DNA from: Buxus sempervirens
Lineage: Eukaryota > Streptophyta > Magnoliopsida > Buxales > Buxaceae
Reading direction: 5' to 3'
Assembly: GCA_947561395.2 (NCBI GenBank)
Contig: OX387193.1
Span: 16,810,534-16,874,533 of the forward strand
Length of the DNA: 64,000 nucleotides
Within the stretch, counting starts at the first letter, position 1; each line of letters begins with the position of its first letter. The translations under genes were made by a program, and so were the position numbers. The notes beneath the pieces were generated by a model, which was not told where the DNA came from, did no database searches, and was given only the letters and a program-made list of their open reading frames with translations. Shown piece after piece: positions 1-9,907 of the stretch.

Positions 1-503
1 GGGGCATGGTTGCGCTACGGAAAAAATCTTGGACAAGTTTGGTGGTCTCCTTACCGACAATCTCCCAATAATTTGTGTAAAACATACCTTGAAAACCATC
101 CGGCCCTGGGCACTTTGAAGGGTCCATCTTAGCTATAGCTATCCATATCTCCTCATCCGACGGGATGCAGGAGATGGTTTCATTTTGATCAACCATGACG
201 GAAGGAGTTATCAAGCTTGGGAGCTCAAGATCTGACCATTGCTGATTTGCCTGATATTGGTGAGTGAAATGCTTGAGAACTAGCTTCCTAAGCTTTGTTG
301 GGTAGTGACTTCATTGTGTTGATCATCTTTGAGGGAGTTGATGTAGTTTCTCTGCCTGCGAATGAGGGTGGTTCTATGGAAAAACTTGGTATTTCTGTCT
401 CCTTCCTTTAACCACGAAATCCTTGATTTTTTTGCCCACATGGTTTCAATTTGATGCAGAATTGTGGCGAATTCCATCTGCAAGTCTGTTATGGGTGAAA
501 GGA

Positions 504-583
504 TGATCCTTTCACGCATTGGATAACTCTTGAAGGTTGCTGGTGATCCTTTCACGTATTGGATAACTCTTGAAGGTTGCTGT
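504..583. repeat. 40-bp tandem duplication within the LINE remnant
   Basis: Two adjacent 40-base copies (504-543 and 544-583) both read GATCCTTTCACG(C/T)ATTGG and continue through TGAAGGTTGC. They differ at one early base and in the last bases. The duplication lies immediately beside a stretch that does not match the LINE, so it may be linked to an insertion or repair event. Confidence 0.85.
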
Positions 584-850
584 TGTTAGTTTCCATTAGT
601 AACTATTTTTGTGGCTAGTATTTAGGAGAACCAGTTAAAGATCAGTTCTTTAATTGGTGATAAGAATAAATAATTAGGTGATAAGAATAAGTGATACAGA
701 TTAGTCTAGTTTCTAATTCCTAGGGATATTTTGCACGTTTCCAATTGTAATCCTTTTCTATAAATACCTGATCCATCAGTGAATAACAGGAGAACAATTT
801 CTTAAGTTAATTCTATTTGTGTTGGAGGTTTGGGCCCCTCGAAGTGCCCA
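584..850 (+). mobile_element. Possible small LTR-like insertion in the LINE
   Basis: The stretch does not fit the LINE reading frame on either side. It starts TGTTAGTTTCC and holds a TATA-box-like TATAAATACC near 760, as a short copia or TRIM LTR would. I could not find a matching CA end or a target duplication, so the limits and identity are tentative. Confidence 0.3.
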
Positions 851-2366
851 GAACAGGGTTTCATTCTTTACATAGTTAACTTGAGCGTGACATTCCTTTT
901 CCGCACGAAATAGGGCATGAGAAGGATTGATATTCAAGGTCTGTTGGATACCAGCTAATCTGTCCATGATTAGGCCCTTCTTCCGGAAAATACTACCGAC
1001 TTCATCTCTGTTCCATCTAGTTAAGTCTGCCGCCAACTTTCGGAGTTTTGTCCTCAAGGGTATAACATTTGGGTGAGGGGGATGGTCATTCCAAGACTTT
1101 TGGATAGTTGGACAGCAGGAGGGTTCCTGGATCCAAAAAGCTTCGAATCTGAAAGGTTTGGATTTGGAAAGATTTTCATGAAGGAGGTCAAGAATAAGCG
1201 GATAGTGGTCAGAAGCTATAATGGGTTGGGATACAAGAGTAGGGTGAGGGAAGAGGTCAAAAATGGAGGGAGAAACAAAAAATCAATCGAGTTTTTCTAA
1301 AATTCTGCAAATGCCTTGTTGGCCGTTCGTCCAGGTGAATTGGGGTCCTTTCATTTGGATTTCAAGGAGATTGCAATTGTTTACCATAGTTTGAAACTGA
1401 TCTCTTTGCCTGAAGTTGAAAGGTCAGCCTCCTCGCTTTTTGGAAGGTTTCAGCATGGCATTGAAGTCCCCAAGAAGGATCTAGGGGCTGTGGCAGCTAT
1501 GAGCAAAATTTTCGATCAAACCCCACTGAGTGATTTGGATCTCTTCCCTGGAGTTTGCATGAACAAAAAAGGTAATCCATGTCATTCCTTTGTATGATAC
1601 CTGTAGCAAAATATACCAATTAGTGGCATTTAGTACAATAACAGAAACTTCATGGATCCACATAATAATATAACCCTCAGCCTGATTAACAGATGGAAAA
1701 ATAAGCTTATTATAATATCCACATATCCTAGCTACTTTCAAACCCATATTTTTCGACGCAAAAGTTTCAGAGAGGAGAACTAATCCAGGTTTGTGAATCA
1801 AAAGTTGGTCATGAAGGTGATCCTGCGTCGTAACCTGACCAAGGCCGTGGCAGTTCCAGGTGAAAATCTTCATTCTGAAAGCTTGTTGTGGCTCTTTCGG
1901 GGCTTGAAAAAGCACTTGAGAGGTAATTTGTCTTCCGTTGTCTTTCTTTTCTTTGATGATGGATTGCCTTCCTTAAGGTAATTTCGGTCCTTATCTTCCG
2001 TCCTTTTGGGCAAGCTGCGCATGATGATGCCCTTCTTGGAATGACCCGAGTTGCCGCTCTTGCTCTTTGTTAGCTACTCTTCAGATGGGTGGAGGAGAGC
2101 TAGATGAGGGTTCGCTGATAGATGCATGCCTTGAAAACTGCTAGAATTCTGCTTTTTGGGCGCAAAGAAGTCAGAGAGCAGAAGGTTGAAAGTTGTTTTG
2201 GTGTTTGAAGGTTGGGAGCTGCATTGGGCTGAGAACGTGAACGCCTTGTTGAAGCTGGTCGAGCTTGATTGGAGAAGAAAATCCAGACTAGGCTTGAGAA
2301 AGCATGGGCTTAAGAGGGTCAAGCCCAAACAATGGTTTGGGGTCAACAACAAGAGCATGGCCTGGG

Positions 2367-2937
2367 TTATCCATAGAAGCCCGATCCGGAGAATCCTGAG
2401 ACCTGACCTAACTCCACCGACCTGGGAGTTGTTTCAACGAAGGGAACCGGCGTTGCGCGACAAGGAACGATGTTACCGGCGGAGTATTTCGGGATAAAAC
2501 CATCAGCAGCACTGTCAAACATTCTTCTAGAGGAGATGTTAGGGCATAAATTTAACGAGTGACCTAACAATCCACAAGAAAAATAGAAAGCAAGGATTCC
2601 TTCATAAGCGAACATCACCCAAACCTAAGTTGAGTCTACTGACTCAACAAAAATGCCTTCCAGAAGGGGGGGATCCGCGAGGTAGACGCATCCGAAGACA
2701 AGCATGGGGGAACTTCGGCCCCTGTGGCAGCTCGACCTCCAACACCTCTCCAAATTCGAAACCCAATCGGTGGAGGAAAATATAGTTTAATAACATTCTT
2801 GGAAGATTTAGTATTTGCATCCAGATGACCAACCACTCGCACTGGTGAGTTTCCCCAACCTCCGTCGTCTCCACTTTCTCCATCAAACAGAGGTTGCTGT
2901 TGACGAACCACGGTTGGTCACTAGTTTGAGATACCAT
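2367..2937 (-). pseudogene. LINE ORF1-like nucleic-acid-binding protein remnant
   Basis: Two overlapping minus-strand pieces (2937-2644 and 2618-2367) read as the C-terminal half of a plant LINE ORF1. The first has the conserved region around QILNLPRMLLNYIF, as in DUF4283 proteins. The second has a zinc knuckle SCGLLGHSLNLC. The first knuckle cysteine is lost: FYFSCG stands where FCFSCG is expected, a Cys to Tyr change. A frame change separates the pieces. ORF1 proteins bind LINE RNA in the ribonucleoprotein; this one cannot be functional as written. The downstream region rich in Pro and Ser is typical and unconserved. Confidence 0.7.
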
Positions 2938-2938
2938 T

Positions 2939-5156
2939 GACCTTTTATTGGCCTCTAGTTTGAGATATATGAAATGATCAAATGAACAAAAAAATAAAAA
3001 CTTTGAAGGACTCTTTTATTATTAATAACAAAAACACTATCAAGTCTCAACTTGCATTACTTAATGCACTAGTATTTTCATTGAAGAACATTTTAATTCT
3101 ATTATCAAACCTCGGATTTAGTTCATATCATGACCAAAATAATTCTATTCCTCGAGAATGTTCTTGCTCTAGGCAGTTTGAATTGTTTTCATGCCTAACC
3201 AACCATGATATCTTAACAATAGCATCACCCATCAAATGATGATAGATCTTTAGAATTTAGCCACCTGGTGATGATTCTGTCATTCTGCTACTGGTTCCTA
3301 ACTTGACATTATACAAGCTAGATATACAATCATTACCATTTCATATGCTTTCTTTTCCCTTTAAATTTCTTCACATTCTTAATACTCAAGATGATCTAAT
3401 ATGTCTCACAGTTAACAATTATCCTGTTTTCACACCTCAAACACCGACATTAGGACAATTTTTTTTATTCACCCATCAAATAACAAGATTAGGACAGTTT
3501 ATACAATACTGATATTCTTGCAATGAATTATAAACCCAAGAAAGATGGGAAACCTGATGTCGAACTTGGGATTGTGCATGATAATAGAGAATTATTAGAG
3601 CTCGTTCTATCTGGACTGAGGTGTTACAGAGGCAAATTATCAGGTTGCAACCAGTTCATCATTGCTAGAAAGAGAATCATGTAGACTGTTAATATATTGT
3701 TTCTCTGGATGCATAATCTTTTCTTATGCCCCATTCACTAGGAATATGAGAGAATCTTGGTATTTGGATTACAAGAAAGTGCTAGAATAGGTAAGTTCCA
3801 GGCATTGTACATGATTTTGAAGAAAAAAAATGCCTCAGAGTTCATCCTACTAGATCTGTTGGACTTTACAGGAATTTCAAACTCTCTTGTGAATTCTGCA
3901 CTTGCAACAACCATCTCCCTTATTTTTTCATTCAAAATAATTCAATTTTTCCTGAAAATTTACCTTTTTTTGTGATCTTTAAGTCAGTTTTATAAATTTT
4001 AGTTTTCAAACTATCTTGCTTACTCCTTGCATCCAAAAGAGGAGTGGATCACAAGGGTTCCTATTTATCCTAAAAAAATAAGGTTATAACTCTAGTGCCT
4101 CAACAGTCTTTCAGACATTTGTATTATTAAAGAAAAATAATAGAAAATATAAAATATGAAGAAAAGAAAATCTTTTGCTTCCTGGGGAGACAAAACCTTT
4201 TGATTACCTACTTACTAAACCAAGTAGAACTTTTTGGCACTTTTCTTTATCGTAAAGTTGACTTCACCAAGATGCTGAAATTAATTGCCATGTTAATGGG
4301 CATGAAATTATGCATATCACGGCAACATAACCATCCTTGTATCAAAATCTAGTTCAAATTTTTTTAATTTTTAGCTTTTAAGGCTGTTGCAAAAGCTTCG
4401 GAACATGTTCCATCTTTTCGCCTTATTTCATCATCTTTCTTGGATGATTAGTCTTTTCATATTAATTGTTATAATTAAAATTCATTCCCAATCTATTAAT
4501 CTCCAACATAGTACCAAAGTTCAATTCCAAATTTGCAGGTGACTATCAATTACTTCTCTCTCAAACCTAGCACCAATTTCTTCCCTGCTTTCCCATTAGT
4601 TTTCATTTTATATTCTATCCTCTGGTAACGTTTCAGATGTGTAGAACTACAACACAATAGGCCACTAAGACCTTAAATTTACCATATTAATTTGTTAGGA
4701 AATGACGAATGGTTAATAACTAAAAGTTATAAATGAAGAAGGTAAGCTATGATTAGTATTTTCATTAAGAACACTCATCACAGTAATAGTGATAAGATTA
4801 CAGAGATGCAAATATTTTCATATAAACTTAAATTCCCTTGCTCAAGAATTTAAAAACGCAACCAAAAAAAACTTAAAATGTCATTAAGTTCCAAAATATA
4901 TTGCCTACCTATAAGATACCTTAAAATAAATAGGATTTTCGACAAAACATTAATTCCACAAATGTCACAAGACAAGAGTTACGAAGGCTATTGCATAAAA
5001 AACTTTGGTGCTTCTTATGTATGATCAATGTTCCATAAGGACAAAACATTAATTCCACTGAAAACAACATTAATATTCTGGAATGATTCATACCACAAAA
5101 ACGTATGAGAATTGATATAAAAATCCATAGAAATATAAACTTTTGGTTGTGCAATC
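2939..5156. other. AT-rich stretch without a recognised gene
   Basis: No family-level match was seen on either strand. One small open frame (3523-3684, plus strand, 54 codons including stop) has a less random composition, with charged and hydrophobic residues alternating around ELLELVLSGLRC. A possible splice donor GTAAGT follows an AG-bounded segment near 3742-3790. This could be a remnant of a host exon, but I do not recognise the protein. The rest is low-complexity A/T-rich sequence. Confidence 0.3.
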
Positions 5157-5449
5157 TGTAAGCACCTAAATTTTGCTCAAACCAAAATGTGCTAAAAACA
5201 GCAAAACCCTGAAACATGTCTAAACCCAGAGAAACAAAAGTGTCTTGCCACCTGAGCTTGGATTGACTATCATACCCTATTCTAGTGGGTAGGAAATCAC
5301 GATATGGTTCCAACGCAATCAAGTTTGCGTGAATCAGAGTCCGGATGAAGAAGATATGAGCAAAACAAACCCAAGGGTAAAATGGTAATTAAAAGGCTAA
5401 AAGACAAAACAAAATGGGAAAAAACAAAAAAAAGGAGAGAGAAAGTTCA

Positions 5450-5722
5450 CAACCGTATGGATTGTACGGTTGATTTATTTTTTCCTTTTTCTAGTGCGCC
5501 ACTCCAGTGGCCAATCAGGGAATGCGGTGCCCTGCTCTGACTTGACAGGACTAAAGGCAACCGTACTTTATGTACGGTTGTGATTGGTACACAAACCAAC
5601 ATGCTGTGTGCATCAGAGCAGAGCAGTGCCAGAGCAGAGCAAAGAGGTTGTCCATACATATTGTACAGTTGTGAAGCAACCGTACAATATCTACGGTTGA
5701 GAACAATGCACTATAAAACGCA
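5450..5722 (+). promoter_or_regulatory. LTR promoter with three identical-architecture dyads and a TATA box
   Basis: Three 23-bp dyads are present at 5450-5472, 5558-5580 and 5677-5699. Each is CAACCGTA, seven variable bases, then TACGGTTG. The spacers differ (TGGATTG, CTTTATG, CAATATC) while both arms are invariant. A TATA box (TATAAAA, 5712-5718) follows the last dyad. The half-site contains CGGTTG, which fits the plant MYB core CNGTTR; binding by a MYB protein is an inference. Confidence 0.7.
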
Positions 5723-6344
5723 CAATTCGGGCACTATTCAGAGGTTGGGTCATTTTCACTCATTCCTCTCCTTCCTCTTGCAATTCTAAACCTCCGAAAC
5801 CCTTTGTATTCCTCCTCCAAACCCCAAAACCATATCAAAAAAACCAAAAATCCCATAAAACCCCTCCCTCTCATCATCAAGAAGTACCTCAAGGATCATC
5901 TTGGAGAAGGGAGGAAGGAGTTGCAGCTATTGTGAAGGCCTCTCAAGGAGTTCATGACAACCCAAAGGCTTTCCATTTAGTAAGGTACACTATCTAAATC
6001 CCTTTGTACCTGACATATATCATTTTAATATAAATATGATGCTGTTCATTTTCTTGTGATTCTTCTCCCTTCTCCCAACCTCTTCTTGTAAAACCCTGAC
6101 CCGGATTATATCTTAATTATTTAGTTTAATTATCTAAAGTGTGATTATTAAACTAATTAAATACTTGTGTTATGAAGATGAGGTAGATGTGGATTATACT
6201 TGAGGATTTAGGGAAATCAAATTGAACCTTATGAAGGTTATTAAGGTAAGCTTAGTTACTGTTATTTCTCAATTTTAATTGTCTAAGATACTTTCCAATT
6301 AGCTTTAGTGAATTGGACATCAAATTCTGAAAAATTAGAGTTAA

Positions 6345-7090
6345 GTATACCTAAAGTACCTTCAAAGTAAACCCAGGGTACCCCGAAGTATATCCCAGGT
6401 ACCCTACCGAATAACACTAAAGTACACCTATACATCACCCAAGGTATCACCAAAGTATACCTAAAACACACCCATATATTACCTAAGGTACCACCAAAGT
6501 ATACCCAAGTATTATCTAAGGTACCCTACATGTATACCTGAAGTACCCCTTAATTATACCTAAGGTACCTCACTTATATTGCCTAAGGTACCCCACTTGA
6601 ATACCTAAAGTACCCCCTTGCATTGCCTAAGGTACCCCCTTGATTTATTAAAGGTACCCCACTGTTTTACCTAAAGTACCCCCTGATTTGCCTAATGTAC
6701 CCCATGTATTTGCCTAAGGTACCCCACTGTTTTACCTAAGGTACCCTATTTGAATTGCCTAAGGTCCCCTACTTGTATACCTAAAGTACCTCCTTGTGTT
6801 GCCTAAGGTACCCCACTTAAAAACCTAAGGTACTCCATTGTTTTACCTAAGGTACCACACTGTTTTAACTAAGGTACACCCTTCTATAACTAAAGTACCT
6901 CATCATATAACTAAGTTACCCCTTGTGTTAATTGAGGTATACCTTCCAAGCATCCCTAAAACATACCTCTTAAAGTGGCTAAGGCAAACCCCCTTAAAAC
7001 ACCAAGGTACCCCCACTTAACACTAAGGTATCTCCACTTAATACCAAGGTACCCCCTCAAATAATACTAAGGTACCCCCTCGTATGCCTT
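6345..7090. repeat. Minisatellite of 20-25 bp units with the core CTAAGGTACCCC
   Basis: Some 30 imperfect units of the type TACCTAAGGTACCCCACTTG run for about 740 bp inside the solo LTR. The spacing varies from about 18 to 28 bases. Most units retain AAGGTACC or AAAGTACC. Composition differs sharply from the AT-rich flanks. Confidence 0.85.
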
Positions 7091-8712
7091 AAGTACATCC
7101 TAGGGTTTCAGTTGAATAAAAACTTTGTTTAAGAGCAGATTTGAAAGACCAAAAGTTAGGCATATAAAAGGATGCCCTAACTAAAATATCTAGTTTTTGG
7201 AACCCTCATTCTCTTGTCTTGGATGTATAGAACAAGAGAGGAAGTTATGGAAGCTTGCTGGAAAGCTTCAAGAGGAAGGAGAAGGAGAGCTTGAAGAGGA
7301 ATTGTGCATCTCTATTAATAGGTAAGTAGCAAACCCTTCAAAATAAAATGTATTACAAAATTCGTATTCTCTCTCTAGGGTTTGATTTATTTGAAGAAAT
7401 GATCTTGCATACTGGGTTTTGCTTCTAAAATTCATAGGGTTTTGGTTGTAAAACAATCTTGTTTAGTTTTCTATTGCTTTGTCATGGATTTTCAACCTCT
7501 ATTGATTATATATCATATTAGGGTTTGAGTTTGATATTTTGAATGATGTTTCATGGGTTGGATTTGTGTTCATGTGGATTTCGGATGATTATCTATCTTG
7601 GAAAGTGTTTTAAGTAAGTTGGGATGTTTTATGATCATTCAATTTGATGTTGGAGAGGTTGGAAATGATTTATATGAGTTTTGAGTTAAAAACAGCCAAA
7701 ATATTTCAAAAACCCGACCTGGCGATTAATCCTAAAAATTGGCGATTAATGAGCAAAAACCTCTAATAATCAGTCTCTGTTATTCTAATCACGAATTAGG
7801 ATTAGTCTGGGTGATTAATCGTGAGGATGGACGCGCGAACGTCCAAGAGGACACGTGCACGTCGGCCCTGTTTGAAACCTGGGGCGTGTGAACGTCCATG
7901 AGGGACTCGCACACGTTGGCTTTGTTGTGGCCTGGATGCGTGAACATCCATCCTCAACGTGCGAGAGTCAAGGCAAATCGCCCCTAGGCGATTAATCCAA
8001 GGACTAATCGTGGGTGCTGTTTTGAAAGTTCTTCATCCTTTTCTTCCTCAACCCTCTCCCAAACAACCTAAGCCTCCTATACAGCACCCTTATTACATGA
8101 AAGACATTTAAGTAAATGTCATGTGTATTTATTACTCAATTTACTTAAGTCTTTACATGTAAATAAAGTTTTACACCCCCCCCCCCCCAATTTGGAACCA
8201 ATAAAATACTCCCAAGGCCCAATTTCCAACCAATAAAAAGCCAACTTTCGAGTTCATACCTAAATTTCCAGTTTTCCCGATTTTCATCAAAAACCACTTT
8301 TTGAGTTTGATACCCAAATGAGTGATTCAGAAGCCCATAAAATTCGAGAAGATTTGTTTACCCTCAATTTGAATATAACCAGAATTTGAGCCTGAAACTC
8401 CTTGTAGATTTATTTAGAAAAATCATATATCGAAAAGCCAACGTTTTTAACCAAACTTAGAATATTTTCGAGGTCCAAAACTTTTTGTCTCGGAATCCAT
8501 TGATTTTTGGTATAGTGACCTTATTAGGAATCCTAAGACTACCCCACTCCCTGAAAATGTATTTTGAGGATTTTCTGACGTTCGTTTTGATTAATTGGAT
8601 TGATGATAGCGAGGTTGAAAAACTCATATATGATTTGAGAAAGGCTTTTGGTTTATGGTTTGGCGGTGGATGGGAACTTCCACCTGGCACGTGTTATAAT
8701 CAGGCAGTGTAA

Positions 8713-8852
8713 AGATTACTCCACTTGGCCTTGGTTCATTGGGCAGCATTGAGATTACTCCGCTTGGCCTTGGTTCATTGGGCAACGTAGAGGTTACTCT
8801 GCTTGGCCTTGGTTCATCAGGTAGCGTGAAGGTTACTCCGCTTGGCCTTGGT
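8713..8852. repeat. 39-bp tandem repeat, about 3.6 copies
   Basis: Units starting at 8713, 8752, 8791 and 8830 share TTACTCCGCTTGGCCTTGGT with few changes. The array is part of the solo LTR 6087-9728. It gives a repetitive minus-strand open frame (8860-8624) that is an artefact of the repeat and not a gene. Confidence 0.9.
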
Positions 8853-9907
8853 TTGATCACTGGTTCTAATCATTGATTTGACTGGTTTGGTGTGAGTTGT
8901 GAGTCTAGTCTGTGTGTTGGTGTTGGCTTGTTAGTATTAATGACCTTGTCCATCTGCCTTTGTTCTTAGATAATGGTCATTAATCTAATTTAGAGATATG
9001 CAAACCCACGAGTCCTACCAAGATATGTTTGCAGCATTTGATTGTATTTATGGATCTTGATTGCATGTGTTACCCGATTGAGATATTTGACTTGGAATTA
9101 CATTTGTATCCGATTGAATTGTTTTGGTCTACATTTGGTACTTTATATTTGTGAATATTATCATGATGTTACAAAATTGCATAAATTGTTTCTCTGCATG
9201 TATGTTTGCGACTTACTAGGACTTTAAGTTTCACTCGTGTTTTGTTTTACCGGATTTGTTTTCAGATCCGCTTGGTGAGCCACGTACCAGAGCAGATATA
9301 GAGGGTGAGCTTCAGTACAGGCTAGAGGACTACTACCGCCCATAGTAGGATTTCCCTTTGTGATGTGGATATTAGATTTTGGGGAATTGTAAATGGGATG
9401 CAAATATTATTTTTGGACTTATACTTTTGGGAGATACTTTTGTATATGTCTGTATCTCTTGGAGAGAACTTGTGAGTATTTAGTTGCATTAGTTGCATCT
9501 TGTTCACACATATATCATTTTTGGAGTTATTATACAGATGTCCTTTTGTTAGATGGAAAAATTTTTAATTACATGCTTCTTTAGCTTATGCACTCTGATG
9601 ATTACATTGTAAATTGTCCAGGTAACTGTGTTTATCAGGTTCTATTAGGCCTATATGTAGGTCTCAGGGACGGGTTGGTGCCATGATAGGCAGACCCGGC
9701 ACAGTAGACTCGGATCTGGGGCGCTACACTTCCATCCCGGTGTCGTGGGGGAAAGAAATCAAAGGCCATACCTTTTAAGGCATGGCCACATGTGCAATGA
9801 AGAAGAGGTAAGGTCTCTTTTGCTCCTAGATCACCACATTCGAATAGATCTCTCATCACGATGAGAAGGTCTAAGCTGAAGAGGGGTAAGTCGTGCTAAA
9901 CAATTGT

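Larger units (their letters stand above)
1..1873 (-). pseudogene. LINE ORF2 remnant (endonuclease and start of reverse transcriptase)
   Basis: Reading leftwards from 1873, the apurinic-type endonuclease begins WNCHGLG and includes LLSETF, which holds the catalytic Glu region. Later pieces at 1057-776 and 555-280 are the helical linker before the reverse transcriptase, ending WLKEGDRNTKFFH. The last 120 bases carry PGPDGFQG, the start of the reverse-transcriptase domain. At least three frame breaks occur. Between 543 and 857 the linker region is represented twice by different sequence (ETLFW near 855 and ETMW near 440), so this part is probably rearranged or joined from two LINE copies. Confidence 0.75.
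1..2938 (-). mobile_element. Degenerate L1-type LINE, 5' portion, cut by window edge
   Basis: Minus-strand translations give, in order, a DUF4283/zinc-knuckle ORF1-like stretch (2937-2367), an endonuclease start MKIFTWNCHGLG (from 1873), the linker motif WLKEGDRNTKFFH (about 430-390) and the reverse-transcriptase start PGPDGF (about 115-95). This order is that of plant L1 LINEs. The frame is broken repeatedly, so the copy is dead. The rest of the reverse transcriptase lies beyond base 1. The same family architecture is far better preserved at 50-55 kb on the other strand. The right limit near 2938 is where ORF1-like sequence stops; no target duplication was confirmed there. Confidence 0.85.
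6087..9728 (+). mobile_element. Solo LTR, Tekay/Del-like Ty3 retrotransposon
   Basis: The 3642-bp unit starts TGTAAAACCCTGACC and ends GGGGCGCTACA, matching the terminal style of long chromovirus LTRs. It is flanked by near-identical 5-base duplications, CTTCT (6082-6086) and CTTCC (9729-9733). No gag or pol sequence is present, so it is a solo LTR formed by recombination between LTRs. It contains the GGTACC minisatellite (6345-7090), a C13 run (8176-8188) and a 39-bp tandem repeat (8713-8852). The part 8090-8700 resembles the U3 of the LTR at 57.7-60.4 kb at low similarity and may be a nested fragment. Confidence 0.8.

Noticed and set aside
1073..2497. Plus-strand frames opposite the first LINE
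   Set aside because: They are antisense shadows of LINE coding sequence.
6345..7090. CRISPR-like array
   Set aside because: Units are contiguous, imperfect and without unique spacers, in plant LTR sequence.
8624..8860. Minus-strand frame with repeated EPRPSGV
   Set aside because: It is a translation of the 39-bp tandem repeat in the solo LTR.
5157..9728. One element running from TGTAAGCACC (5157) to the CA at 9728
   Set aside because: The end at 9728 pairs instead with TGTAAAACCC at 6087, supported by a 4-of-5 target duplication and by matching terminal style with the neighbouring solo LTR.
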